Positions 15,889 through 24,200 of a stretch of DNA of 64,000 nucleotides are shown here, one piece after another. The stretch spans positions 116,542-180,541 of the forward strand of contig URDG01000001.1 of NCBI GenBank assembly GCA_900546515.1, given 5' to 3'. Each line of letters opens with the position of its first letter. The stretch's first letter is position 1. Both the position numbers and the translations under genes were made by a program. Source of the DNA: an uncultured Eubacteriales bacterium (GTDB lineage: Bacteria > Bacillota > Clostridia > Oscillospirales > Oscillospiraceae). The notes beneath the pieces were generated by a model, which was not told the DNA's origin, did not search any database, and worked only from the letters and a program-made list of their open reading frames with translations.

Positions 15889-17667
15889 TTACAGGACGAC
15901 GCTTTCTCCGTCAGCGTTTATATAACCGTTGCGCTCTGCCTTAAGGGCTGCTGTGTCACGTTTTCCGCTCGGCTTCACAGCAAATCCGGTCCGGCATTTA
16001 TATACAGCAGGAACTGCATAGTCTTCAAGCAAAGCACGGCAGTTTTCATCTACCCTCTTCACGACAGTTTCAAAGCTTTCAGAGTTGGTGTCATTCAGGA
16101 TCATGTGTGCCGCAGGTACAGTAATGCCGTTTATGCTGATGTCAACGACTTCGCAGTCTTTTACCGCCTTGTCCTGTAATATCACGTTTTCTATGTCAAA
16201 GTTATAAACCGTGGTGTTGTCTGGCGCTATGTAGCAATCAGATGTGCGGCCGAGTACATATACCCATCCGTCCTCATCCACATAGCCAATATCACCTGTG
16301 CAGCCCCACCGCTTTCCATCCTCAGCAGTGTGGAAGAAAAGTTCTGTTGCAGCGGAATTATTATAGTACATCGCCATTGCAGACGGCGAGACAACGCGCA
16401 GCTCCCCGCGTTCGCCATATTTGAGTTCTTTCCCGGTGTCAGTGTCAAACGCACTCACGGTTACAAACGGCAGTGGAATTCCGGTCGAACCCTGTTTTTC
16501 TATGTATTCTTCTGCCGTCATATTATTTGTTGTGGTAGTAACTGTTGCTCCAAGCTCACACATTCCCCAGCCTTTGGTCAAAAACTTTTTGCAGTTATGC
16601 TCACGCAGGAACGCATTTATTGCATCCTCAGTTTGAGATAGCAGCTGCTCCCCGCCGGTTATCGGGTAAATCAGGAATGATAGATCCATCTTCTGCAGCG
16701 GTTTATAATTGACCGAGTGCAGCCACAGGCTTGTTGCTCCAAGCGTAAAATTTGGTTTGAAACGTGCAAGATCATACGCAAAAGTCTCAGGGCTGAATAC
16801 AGGATCAAGGATAACAGTCATGCCCATATAAAGCGGCATGAGCATACACACAACATTTCCTGTAGAAAACCACACCGGAACAATGTGCAGGAAACGGCTT
16901 TGCCTTGACAGCTCTCTTGTCATATATTTATACTGCGTCAGGGTCGCGTTGATTCCATGATTTGTTAGCACAATACCCTTGGATGCACCTGTGGTCCCGG
17001 ATGAATATACCATAACAAACGGCGACGCGGCGTCTCCGGAAACCAATGCTTTTGTGTTTTCTGCACCGTGCTTTATAAAATCGCTCCAGAGTACATACGC
17101 TTCTGTTTTCATTGCTGCGCTCAGTTTATTATCAGGCTTTTCTTTGACGGCTGAAATTATTTTCACCGGAAGCGAGAGCGAATTTGCAGCCGGAATAACT
17201 ACAATTTTCTCAATTCCGGTCTGTGATATAACGTCAGAAATGTAAATATACATTTTGTCAAGAACAAAGAGCAGCGTTGCTTTCGTATCATTTATGCGAT
17301 CCTGAATCTGTTCTTTTTCAAAAAGCGGGTTGATAAAGTTCGCTATAGCGCCTATCCTGCTGCACGCCAGCAGCAGATAAACGACCTCCGGCACACCCGC
17401 TACGCAGAAGGCTGCGCACTCTCCTTTTTTCAGTCCATAGGACACAAGCGCATGTGCACAACGTTCGACCTGTTCAAAAAGCTTTTTATACGTTATCTTG
17501 CGGCCGTAGTATTCCAGTGCGATCTCGTCAAGGTGCTCTCTGTTGTTTTCCCAAATATTTTGGTAGACCGTGCAGTCCGGTATCCTTGCGTTGATTGCTT
17601 CTTCATCATAATACTTCAGCCAGGGCTTGTCTATTGAGGGGTATCCTGTGGTTGTGCATTCACTCAT
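15889..17667 (-). CDS. AMP-dependent acyl-CoA synthetase/ligase
   Basis: This 592-residue ANL-superfamily enzyme activates a carboxylic acid with ATP to an acyl-AMP and then usually a CoA thioester. The P-loop is YSSGTTGASKG, the A5-like motif is GWGMCELGATV, the hinge region is YVDEDGWVYVLGRTSD and the catalytic-lysine region is KPSGKRD near the C-terminus. The substrate is not predictable. The frame runs upstream to 17814, but GGGAGAA before ATG 17667 (MSECTTTGYPS) sets the start. An intrinsic terminator and a structured RNA sit immediately upstream, so expression may depend on read-through. It converges on the xer gene with only 5 bp between them. Confidence 0.88.
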   Translation of the reverse strand: MSECTTTGYPSIDKPWLKYYDEEAINARIPDCTVYQNIWENNREHLDEIALEYYGRKITYKKLFEQVERCAHALVSYGLKKGECAAFCVAGVPEVVYLLLACSRIGAIANFINPLFEKEQIQDRINDTKATLLFVLDKMYIYISDVISQTGIEKIVVIPAANSLSLPVKIISAVKEKPDNKLSAAMKTEAYVLWSDFIKHGAENTKALVSGDAASPFVMVYSSGTTGASKGIVLTNHGINATLTQYKYMTRELSRQSRFLHIVPVWFSTGNVVCMLMPLYMGMTVILDPVFSPETFAYDLARFKPNFTLGATSLWLHSVNYKPLQKMDLSFLIYPITGGEQLLSQTEDAINAFLREHNCKKFLTKGWGMCELGATVTTTTNNMTAEEYIEKQGSTGIPLPFVTVSAFDTDTGKELKYGERGELRVVSPSAMAMYYNNSAATELFFHTAEDGKRWGCTGDIGYVDEDGWVYVLGRTSDCYIAPDNTTVYNFDIENVILQDKAVKDCEVVDISINGITVPAAHMILNDTNSESFETVVKRVDENCRALLEDYAVPAVYKCRTGFAVKPSGKRDTAALKAERNGYINADGESVVL

Positions 17668-17684
17668 ATTTCTTTTCTCCCAAT

Positions 17685-17850
17685 AAAAAAGTGCGCAGCC
17701 GAAGCTGCGCACGAAAAACGCAGTCTCAGTTGCGCCACACAACCATCTGACAATTCGTAAATGCGAATGCAGAAATAGAGCCTGCATTTTTACCAAAAGT
17801 AAAAAACACAGCACTCGCTACGAATTGTCCAATATTAGGTTGTGTGGCAG
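17685..17850 (-). ncRNA. Candidate small RNA with long closing stem
   Basis: This minus-strand RNA of about 165 nt has its own promoter and terminator. The 5' end GCCACACAACC (17838-17848) pairs with 17734-17744. An internal loop follows, then an 11-bp stem (17819-17829 with 17749-17759). The tip has a short GCGA/UCGC stem and two small hairpins (TTTTTAC/GTAAAAA and ATGCAG/CTGCAT), which may make a three-way junction. The 3' end is a 9-bp terminator with a UUCG loop. It resembles rod-shaped RNAs such as 6S only in outline. It could be a free RNA, a cis-acting leader of the acyl-CoA synthetase gene, or both. No known family was recognised. Confidence 0.65.
17691..17712 (-). terminator. UUCG-loop terminator ahead of the acyl-CoA synthetase
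   Basis: GTGCGCAGC (17691-17699) and its complement (17704-17712) enclose a loop that reads TTCG on the minus strand, followed by six T (17685-17690). It ends just before the ribosome binding site of the synthetase gene, so it can act as an attenuator. Confidence 0.9.
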
Positions 17851-17854
17851 AATA

Positions 17855-17883
17855 ATATTATCAAATCCACAGGGAAAAATCAA
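17855..17883 (-). promoter_or_regulatory. Sigma-A promoter of the small RNA
   Basis: On the minus strand TTGATT (17878-17883), a 17-nt spacer, then TAATAT (17855-17860). The expected start at about 17848-17850 coincides with the first paired base of the RNA's closing stem. Confidence 0.75.
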
Positions 17884-17889
17884 TAGAAA

Positions 17890-17926
17890 AGTGCGGTCCG
17901 AAGTGTTGTATCTTCGGACCGCACTT
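17890..17926 (-). terminator. Terminator of the radA transcription unit
   Basis: AGTGCGGTCCGAAG (17890-17903) pairs with 17912-17925, followed on the minus strand by TTTCTATT. It ends the cwlD-radA-GME unit just before the small RNA promoter. Confidence 0.85.
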
Positions 17927-17934
17927 ATTTTTAG

Positions 17935-18705
17935 TCAATGCCGCTCAATATTTTCAATTATCTGTATCGCGCTGCCTATATCAAACACCGGCAAGCCGGT
18001 CAGATACACGGCATGTACACCGCGTTCTTCGAGGAAATCTAATATACGCGCCTTATCAGAATGCGCATCAAGAGTCCCGGTAAATGCCAAGGCGTCTGTA
18101 GACAGCTTGAAGCCCGCGCCGCCGAGAAATCCGTACTCGAAGCCGTCGAGTGAAACAAAGCCATTGCCTATCAACAGCACGTCAAGCCCGGCAGCCATAG
18201 CCGCAGCAGCAATTCCCCTGTCCTGCGTAATTATCGAGTGCTCGTCAATGGGTAAAACCGAACATTTTGAATAGCCCTGCTTAACAGGCACACCGTAAAA
18301 ACCGCGGCCATTCGTTAAACAATCGACAACACGCTTATACGCTGTTTTCTGCCCGTATATAAGGTGTTTTCCGACGGCAGCAATGTTTAGCTGCGCATCG
18401 TCCGGGTATTTCAAGGATTGTGCGATGTCCGCATAGTGCAGCGAGACGCCAAACGATTCAAGCTGCGCGGCGAACGCTGTCCCGCGCAGATATGGCGCGA
18501 GACATACCGTCTTCCCGCCAGCATGAAAAACCGACAGATCCGCATGTCCGGACAGTCTGGGATCGACATGCGGATTATCAGGCACATACAGGGGGAAGAT
18601 ACCGCACTTCTTTACCGCTTTATCAAGCGCTTTTGAATATTTTTCGCCGATTATAACCACTTTTGCTTTTGACGGGAGGTTAGGCAAATGTACAAACTCA
18701 GCCAT
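17935..18705 (-). CDS. GME-fold (DUF6873-like) protein
   Basis: This 256-residue cytoplasmic protein resembles the guanidino-modifying-enzyme fold group annotated as DUF6873. Recognisable parts are YGVPVKQGYSKCSVLPID near 137-154, ITQDRGIAAAA near 159-169, SLDGFEYGFLGGAGFKLS near 185-202 and FTGTLDAHSDKARI near 208-221. The order of acidic, Gly-rich and His-containing segments fits GME enzymes such as amidinotransferases and dimethylarginine hydrolases. I cannot confirm a catalytic Cys or a substrate. It overlaps the end of radA by 8 nt and ends at a terminator. The family name is from memory of similar annotations. Confidence 0.55.
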   Translation of the reverse strand: MAEFVHLPNLPSKAKVVIIGEKYSKALDKAVKKCGIFPLYVPDNPHVDPRLSGHADLSVFHAGGKTVCLAPYLRGTAFAAQLESFGVSLHYADIAQSLKYPDDAQLNIAAVGKHLIYGQKTAYKRVVDCLTNGRGFYGVPVKQGYSKCSVLPIDEHSIITQDRGIAAAAMAAGLDVLLIGNGFVSLDGFEYGFLGGAGFKLSTDALAFTGTLDAHSDKARILDFLEERGVHAVYLTGLPVFDIGSAIQIIENIERH

Positions 18706-20074
18706 TTTTGCCCAGCACCGCGCGTATAGCTTCTCTTACATTCTTTACGGGTATTACGTCCATTCCGTCAAATTGTTTTACCTCATCCCGTACATGCGCA
18801 GGGATAACACAGCGCTTGAAGCCCAACCGGGATATTTCTGTGAGCCGCTGATTGAGCGCACTGACAGAACGTACCTCGCCCGAAAGGCCGACCTCGCCGA
18901 TCGCGGCAAGGTCAGCGCCCAGCGGACGGTCAAGGTAGCTGGAGGCAATGGCGAGTATCGTCGCAAGGTCTGCTGCAGGCTCATCAAGAAAAAGCCCGCC
19001 GATGACGTTTATGTATGAGTCGCAGTTGGAGACCGGCAGCCCGCCGCGCTTCTCCAGCACTGCCAGCAGCATTGCCGTGCGGTTATAGTCGATGCCGTTG
19101 CTGCGCCGCGCGGCGGAATTGTAACCGGCCTGACACAGAAGCGCCTGAACCTCGGCCAATATCGGCCTGGTTCCCTCTATAACGCAGGCCACGCAAGTCC
19201 CCGGACTATTCTCGGGCCGGCCTGAGAGCAGCATTTCTGACGGGTTTTCAACGCACCTCAGGCCGTTGTCTGCCATTTCAAAAACGCCGATCTCATTTGT
19301 TGAGCCAAATCTGTTCTTTGCCGCGCGCAGTATTCTGAAGCTGGTGCTGCGCTCGCCTTCGAAGTAAAGCACACAGTCCACCATGTGCTCGAGCACCTTG
19401 GGACCTGCTATACTTCCCTCCTTGTTTATGTGTCCGACCACAAACATGGTCAAACCCTTATCCTTTGTCACACGCATCAGACGCATCGTGCATTCACGTA
19501 CCTGCGTGATACTTCCCGGCGCAGAGCTGACCTCCGCGTCGGAGACGGTCTGTATAGAGTCAATGATAACGACGTCAGGCGCGACCTCTCCGATACAGGC
19601 TATTATGCTGTCAATATCAGTCTCTGCGAGCACGTATATATCCCCGCCGATGCCAAGCCTCGTCGCGCGCAGCTTGAGCTGACGCTCGCTCTCTTCGCCT
19701 GTGATATACAGCACACGCCGTCCTTTGTCGATCATGCCGCACATTTGCAGCAGCAGCGTAGATTTACCTATGCCCGGCGCGCCGCCCACAAGAACAAGAG
19801 CGCCGACAACCGCCCCGCCTCCGAGAACACGGTCAAACTCCGAAATGCCGGTAGAGAATCTTATTTCGGCGCTTGTGTCAAGCTCGGATATTTTCTTAGC
19901 CGACGGAACGGCTGCTCGTGCACCGCGCGCACCTCGTCCTTTTGTGCCGGCGCTGTCGAGCTTGAGCTCCACAAGCGTGTTCCACGCGCCGCAGGCCGGA
20001 CATTTCCCGGCCCAGTTCGGCGTTTCATTGCCGCACTCCGAGCAGCAATATACTGTCTTTTGTTTTGCAGCCAT
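18698..20074 (-). CDS. radA: DNA repair protein RadA/Sms
   Basis: This 458-residue RecA-like helicase drives branch migration during recombinational repair. It has the N-terminal zinc finger CSECGNETPNWAGKCPACG (residues about 10-29), Walker A GAPGIGKST near 95-103 and the RadA-specific KNRFG motif near 250. The C-terminal Lon-protease-like domain includes GAIGEVGLSGEVR-type sequence (seen as AAIGEVGLSGEVRSV). GGAGAA precedes the ATG. It follows cwlD by 18 nt, so the two are probably co-transcribed. Confidence 0.96.
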   Translation of the reverse strand: MAAKQKTVYCCSECGNETPNWAGKCPACGAWNTLVELKLDSAGTKGRGARGARAAVPSAKKISELDTSAEIRFSTGISEFDRVLGGGAVVGALVLVGGAPGIGKSTLLLQMCGMIDKGRRVLYITGEESERQLKLRATRLGIGGDIYVLAETDIDSIIACIGEVAPDVVIIDSIQTVSDAEVSSAPGSITQVRECTMRLMRVTKDKGLTMFVVGHINKEGSIAGPKVLEHMVDCVLYFEGERSTSFRILRAAKNRFGSTNEIGVFEMADNGLRCVENPSEMLLSGRPENSPGTCVACVIEGTRPILAEVQALLCQAGYNSAARRSNGIDYNRTAMLLAVLEKRGGLPVSNCDSYINVIGGLFLDEPAADLATILAIASSYLDRPLGADLAAIGEVGLSGEVRSVSALNQRLTEISRLGFKRCVIPAHVRDEVKQFDGMDVIPVKNVREAIRAVLGKNG

Positions 20075-20092
20075 TGTTTTTTTCTCCGATTT

Positions 20093-20815
20093 TTATGTAT
20101 GTTGATTTCCGTTTACAAATTGCAGATACGTACCCATGAGCACTGTTGAGAGCGCTGTCTGATACCGGCTGTCTGTGAGCTTCGTTATATCCGAATGATT
20201 GGACACAAAACCACATTCAACAAGTATCGCCGGACAGCTGACATTTGAGAGAATGTAGAGATGATTTTTGTCCGGTTCCGCGACGCGCCTGTTCTGCGGG
20301 TCAAGGCAGTTTACAAGATTCGCATGCATCAGCTTGCCGAGAACTTCGCTTTGACCGTTTGACGAATAGAGCACCTGTGCACCGCTCGGCTGCGCCGTCG
20401 GATAGCAGTTCTGGTGTATACTCAGCAATACGGCGTTCGGAGTGGCGTTGACCACATCCGCCCTGTACACGAGCTCGTCGTGCTCGCTGTAAGTCAGGGC
20501 GTTTGAACCGCGGCTGTCATCCGTGCGTGTCATTACAGCGTTTTTTCCGCAGAATGCAGATACGGCCTGAAGTCTCAGCGCGATGGCAAGGTTTATGTCG
20601 CTTTCCTTTGAACCGTCTGCGCCTATCGCGCCCCCGTCTATGCCGCCGTGTCCCGCATCTATCACAAGCGTGCTCTCTTCCGCGCTGCCTGAGACCGTCT
20701 CAGCCTTAGAGAGGTCAAGGTTCGCGGCAAACGCGGACAGCGCTATAAAAACGGCAAGCGCCGTCACAGCAGCAATGACTTGCTTTTTGTTCACAACAAC
20801 AAATGATCTGGACAT
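20093..20815 (-). CDS. cwlD: N-acetylmuramoyl-L-alanine amidase CwlD-like
   Basis: This 240-residue zinc amidase of the Amidase_3 family has one N-terminal membrane or signal segment (about 12-31). Zinc-site motifs are VIDAGHGGIDGGAIG (His55 region), a Glu in SKESDINL, SIHQN near 138-142 and a catalytic Glu in ILVECGFVSN near 200. In sporulators CwlD removes the peptide from muramic acid during cortex muramic-delta-lactam formation. The length and domain layout fit CwlD. A vegetative-type promoter precedes it and radA follows, so a role in growing cells is also possible. Confidence 0.85.
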   Translation of the reverse strand: MSRSFVVVNKKQVIAAVTALAVFIALSAFAANLDLSKAETVSGSAEESTLVIDAGHGGIDGGAIGADGSKESDINLAIALRLQAVSAFCGKNAVMTRTDDSRGSNALTYSEHDELVYRADVVNATPNAVLLSIHQNCYPTAQPSGAQVLYSSNGQSEVLGKLMHANLVNCLDPQNRRVAEPDKNHLYILSNVSCPAILVECGFVSNHSDITKLTDSRYQTALSTVLMGTYLQFVNGNQHT

Positions 20816-20853
20816 ATTTTCACCCCACTTAAAGATTGGTGAGGTATGGCTTT

Positions 20854-20882
20854 ATTATATATGCTCTGCCGGTTTTAGTCAA
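20854..20882 (-). promoter_or_regulatory. Sigma-A promoter for cwlD-radA
   Basis: On the minus strand TTGACT (20877-20882), a 17-nt spacer and a perfect TATAAT (20854-20859), 39 nt upstream of the cwlD start. Confidence 0.8.
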
Positions 20883-20901
20883 ACAAAATGCCTCCGCCGC
20901 A

Positions 20902-22380
20902 TCAGAGCAAGATACAGATAAGCCCACCGCTTCCCTCATTTATTATCCGCTGTAAGGTCTCCTGAAGCTTTGTCTTTGCGCTGTCCGGCAGTGCTTCTAT
21001 CTTGTTTGTCAGCCCCTCCTCCGCAATATCGTTCAACGATTTGCCGAATATATTGGACTGCCATATACGATTGACATCGCCGTCAAAGCCTTGGAGCAGG
21101 AAATTTATTATATCTTCTGACGCCGATTCACCGCCTATTGCCGGCGTTACCTCTGTCTCTACATTTGTCATGAGCATATGTATTGCAGGAGCGCTCGCTT
21201 TCAGCTTTACACTGTATTTTCCGCCCTGACGTACTATCTGCGGCTCTTCGAGATGCATTTGCGCCGAGTCGGGCATAACAACGCCGTAGCCCTTGGTCCG
21301 CACGTCTTCAAGCGCAGCCCGCAGCTTGTCGTAATCGAGTTTTACCGCGCTCATTTCCGCAAGCGTGGAAATAAGGTCACCGTCATTTTTGACCTCAATT
21401 CCTGTCTGTTCACTTATTGTCTTATAATACAGGCCGCGCGGCAGCTGCACCGAGACCGTGACAGCACCTGTGCCGAGATCACTCTTCTGAATTTTTACGC
21501 TGCTGATATTTTCAAGTTCGGAAAGCTTTTCGGCCGCCGCATAGCAGTCCTTGATTTTTGCCGCTCCTTCGCTGCTTGCAAGGATTCCGGCAAACATATC
21601 GGCTTTCAGCTCATTGCCGTCCGGCAGCGCGTCAAGCCACTCCGGCAGGAAAAATCCGATGGAACGCAGCGGAAATTCCTCCAGAACCGAGTGCATTATA
21701 TCCGCGATGACCGCTTCATCAAGCTCAAGGCAGTTTACCGGCATGCATTTCACACCGTACTGCGAAGAAATCTCTGCTGCAAGCTGCTGCGTATCTTCTG
21801 ACTGCGGCTCCGCGCTGTTGAGCAGCACCACGAACGGCTTGCCGATGGATTGAAGCTCTGTAATGACTCTGGCCTCAGGCGCAACGTATTTTTCGCGCGG
21901 TATGTCGCAGATCGTTCCGTCACATGTGACAACAATGCCTATTGTCGAGTGCTCAGCGATAACCTTGTGCGTCCCCTTTTCAGCAGCGTCAGTCATGGTC
22001 ACCTCATGGTCAAACCACGGTGTTGTAACAAGGCGCTCGACTCCTTCCTCAAATTGCCCCGCTGCGCCGTCCACCATGTAGCCAACGCAGTCGACAAGGC
22101 GCACGGAGAGCTCCGTATTATCCGCAATGTTTATCGTAACGGCATCTTCCGGTACAAACTTTGGTTCTGCCGTCATTATCGTCCTGCCGGAGCCGCTCTG
22201 CGGCAGCTCATCCTTCGCACGCTCCCGCATATAGGTGTTGTCTATCTGCGGAATGACCAGCTTCTCCATAAAGCGTTTGATAAACGTGGATTTACCTGTC
22301 CGCACCGGCCCAACGACGCCGAGCATGAAAGCTCCGTTCGTGCGTGCCGCAATATCCCGATATATATTCGTATCAGTCAT
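20902..22380 (-). CDS. spoIVA: Stage IV sporulation protein A, SpoIVA
   Basis: The spore-coat basement-layer ATPase that polymerises on the forespore surface and anchors the coat. It has 492 residues, the same length as the Bacillus subtilis protein. Walker A is GPVRTGKST, with the family block PQSGSGRTIMTAEPKFVPED near 66-85 and VRLVDCVGYMVDGA near 100-113. The C-terminus INEGSGGLICILL matches the membrane-targeting tail of SpoIVA. The open frame starts at 22401, but GGAGG with 8-nt spacing selects ATG 22380. That ribosome binding site lies in the 3' arm of a hairpin. Confidence 0.97.
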   Translation of the reverse strand: MTDTNIYRDIAARTNGAFMLGVVGPVRTGKSTFIKRFMEKLVIPQIDNTYMRERAKDELPQSGSGRTIMTAEPKFVPEDAVTINIADNTELSVRLVDCVGYMVDGAAGQFEEGVERLVTTPWFDHEVTMTDAAEKGTHKVIAEHSTIGIVVTCDGTICDIPREKYVAPEARVITELQSIGKPFVVLLNSAEPQSEDTQQLAAEISSQYGVKCMPVNCLELDEAVIADIMHSVLEEFPLRSIGFFLPEWLDALPDGNELKADMFAGILASSEGAAKIKDCYAAAEKLSELENISSVKIQKSDLGTGAVTVSVQLPRGLYYKTISEQTGIEVKNDGDLISTLAEMSAVKLDYDKLRAALEDVRTKGYGVVMPDSAQMHLEEPQIVRQGGKYSVKLKASAPAIHMLMTNVETEVTPAIGGESASEDIINFLLQGFDGDVNRIWQSNIFGKSLNDIAEEGLTNKIEALPDSAKTKLQETLQRIINEGSGGLICILL

Positions 22381-22386
22381 AATAAA

Positions 22387-22436
22387 AGCCTCCGCTCTCA
22401 TGTTCTCGTTTGTACGAGTCTATGAGCCCGGAGGCT
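22387..22436 (-). terminator. Hairpin covering the spoIVA ribosome binding site
   Basis: Three stacked stems, 22387-22393/22430-22436 (7 bp), 22397-22401/22422-22426 and 22405-22409/22414-22418 (5 bp each). On the minus strand a T-rich stretch follows (GGAGGCTTTTATT). It can terminate the trmK-nif3 unit, and its 3' arm is the GGAGG that spoIVA uses for translation. Confidence 0.75.
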
Positions 22437-22450
22437 GAAATATGCACAAG

Positions 22451-23203
22451 CTATATGAATGAGATCACCTGTCCGTGGCGGGCGGAAACAGTAAAGCACA
22501 CGTCCGGAAATTCATGCCGGAGTTTTTCGCAAAGCGAAGGTATCACCGGATTTTCGGTGCAGAAATGATCGCCGTCGATCAGATTGATCCCAAGCTCTTT
22601 TGCTTCAAGGAACTGATGGTACTTAATATCTGCCGTGACATAGGTGTCGCAGCCCTTTTCGACCGCACATCCTATATAGTCGCCGCCTGAGCCGCCCATC
22701 ACAGCCAGCCGTTTCACAGGCCGTCCAGCATCATAATAACGCAGTCCTTTGGAATCCAACGCAGTCTTGCAGAAGCGCAGGAAGCTATCAAACTGCTGCG
22801 CCTCGGGCAGCTCCCCTACCCGTCCGCAATTATCCGGGTCAAGCGGGCCGTCCGCTCTGGCTCCAAGAAGCGTTATAAGCACATCGTTCACACCGCCGGC
22901 GGCTATATCAAGATTCGTATGCATGGATATGACGGCGATTCTGTTCTCGGCAAGCCTCAGGAGCTTTGTATCCATTATGCTTCGGAGCTTGCTGAATATG
23001 AGCGGGTGGTGTGAAATGATAAGCTGTGCGCCAAGCTCGATAGCCTCGCCGACGACTTCTTCTGTCACATCAAGCGCCAGCAGCGCCCTATTTACCTCTG
23101 CATCAAGCCGTCCCAGCTGAAATCCGGAATTATCAAAATCCATCTGAAGCTCAAGCGGAGCGAGCTCTTTCAGATAATCGTAAATCTCCCCTGCTCTTCT
23201 CAT
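22451..23203 (-). CDS. Nif3-like dinuclear metal centre protein
   Basis: This 250-residue member of the NIF3/YqfO family is a toroidal hexamer with a dinuclear metal site and no firmly established reaction; GTP cyclohydrolase-like activity has been proposed for relatives. Metal-ligand motifs are LIISHHPLIFSK near 59-70 and DGDHFCTENPV near 212-222, with MHTNLDIAAGGVND near 95-108. The NIF3-specific insertion of longer homologues is absent. It overlaps trmK by 4 nt, the arrangement known for YqfN-YqfO in Firmicutes. Confidence 0.92.
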   Translation of the reverse strand: MRRAGEIYDYLKELAPLELQMDFDNSGFQLGRLDAEVNRALLALDVTEEVVGEAIELGAQLIISHHPLIFSKLRSIMDTKLLRLAENRIAVISMHTNLDIAAGGVNDVLITLLGARADGPLDPDNCGRVGELPEAQQFDSFLRFCKTALDSKGLRYYDAGRPVKRLAVMGGSGGDYIGCAVEKGCDTYVTADIKYHQFLEAKELGINLIDGDHFCTENPVIPSLCEKLRHEFPDVCFTVSARHGQVISFI

Positions 23204-23889
23204 TTGTACTCACCTTCACCGTCTCTCATTTTATAAAGCTGGCCAAGTATTCTGCGGTTGACGTTCAGCCAACCGACGGCTCCACGCGCCCGGTCCATGC
23301 CGTCTACGGCTTTTTCAAAGCGCTTGATAAGCGATTCCAGCTGCTCATCGAAAAGCTCATTTTTTACCGCAAGCTTATATTCACCGGTGAAAAGCTCCGC
23401 ATCCGTCAGAGGAGTATTTCCTCCGAAGCGCGCACCTATTATTTGATACCGTTCGCCGGCATCGCGCACTATCTTCTCGTCGGTTATTCCGAACTCGTTG
23501 TTTGTGAGCCAGTACCTGAGCACCTCGGCCTTTGTCATCGGCTGTAGGATCAGCAGGAACTTTTCATCCATGCACCATTCAGCACGGTCGAGTATGCCGC
23601 ATATCGTGTCTCCGCCCATACCGGCAATGACGATAGTATCTATATCATCCCTGCTGCAGCCGTCGAGCCCGTCGCACAGCCGGAAGCTTATACGCTCTTC
23701 AACACCGCTTTCGCGCGCAGAGGCAACAGCAGTATGCAGCGGGCCGGGGCGTATGTCGGACGCAATGATATTTCCGCTGTAGCCATGCAGCGCCATATAT
23801 ACCGGCAGATAGCCATGATCCGTGCCGACGTCGGAAAAACCTTCGCCGTCAGGGATCATTGAAGAGATCAGTTCAAGGCGTTTATTCAT
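23200..23889 (-). CDS. trmK: tRNA (adenine-22-N1)-methyltransferase TrmK
   Basis: This 229-residue SAM-dependent enzyme methylates N1 of A22 in tRNA. The SAM motif is FSDVGTDHGYLPVYM (18-32), then IIASDIRPGPL near 41 and IVIAGMGGDTICGIL near 86-100 with LQPM near 114. A helical C-terminal domain (about 165-229) is typical of TrmK. Its 3' end overlaps the Nif3-like gene (ATGA-type overlap). Confidence 0.94.
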   Translation of the reverse strand: MNKRLELISSMIPDGEGFSDVGTDHGYLPVYMALHGYSGNIIASDIRPGPLHTAVASARESGVEERISFRLCDGLDGCSRDDIDTIVIAGMGGDTICGILDRAEWCMDEKFLLILQPMTKAEVLRYWLTNNEFGITDEKIVRDAGERYQIIGARFGGNTPLTDAELFTGEYKLAVKNELFDEQLESLIKRFEKAVDGMDRARGAVGWLNVNRRILGQLYKMRDGEGEYK

Positions 23890-23917
23890 CTGATACGCTC
23901 CGTAATAAAAGTAAAAT

Positions 23918-23942
23918 AAAAGCCGGAGCTAGTCCGGCTTTT
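23918..23942 (-). terminator. Terminator of the DUF1858 gene
   Basis: AAAAGCCGGA (23918-23927), 5-nt loop and TCCGGCTTTT (23933-23942). On the minus strand the 3' arm ends in TTTT and T-rich sequence follows. Confidence 0.85.
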
Positions 23943-23963
23943 CAGTGACTGAATAAAGTCAAA

Positions 23964-24164
23964 TCAAAGGGTCTCAAGATATGCCTTGAGGCTGACAAGG
24001 AACTCGTCGGGATCGACGCCGTGTGCAGCGCAGGCCTCTTCAAGGGATTCACCGCTTGCAAGTGCGCAGCCCATGCAGTGCATACCGATGGCCTGGAATG
24101 CGGGCATTGCCTCAGGGCAGTTGTTGACGATCTCAGAAATTAAAGTCTCTCTCGTGATTTCCAT
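23964..24164 (-). CDS. DUF1858 small Cys-containing protein
   Basis: This 66-residue cytoplasmic protein matches the DUF1858 pattern: ITRETLISEIVNNCPEAMPAF at the start, then GMHCMGCALASGESLEEAC with a CxxC pair. DUF1858 domains occur alone or fused to hybrid-cluster and other redox proteins, and may bind metal or a cofactor. The frame allows GTG 24173, but AAAGG with 8-nt spacing selects ATG 24164. It is downstream of another small Cys-rich protein gene, with a terminator between them. Confidence 0.88.
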   Translation of the reverse strand: MEITRETLISEIVNNCPEAMPAFQAIGMHCMGCALASGESLEEACAAHGVDPDEFLVSLKAYLETL

Positions 24165-24200
24165 AGCTTTCACCTTTCAAAAAAACTTCAGAATAGATAA

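Noticed and set aside
17685..17850. Direct assignment of the small RNA as 6S RNA
   Set aside because: The outline is rod-like, but the large central bubble and long apical stem expected of 6S are not clear, so only a candidate ncRNA is reported.
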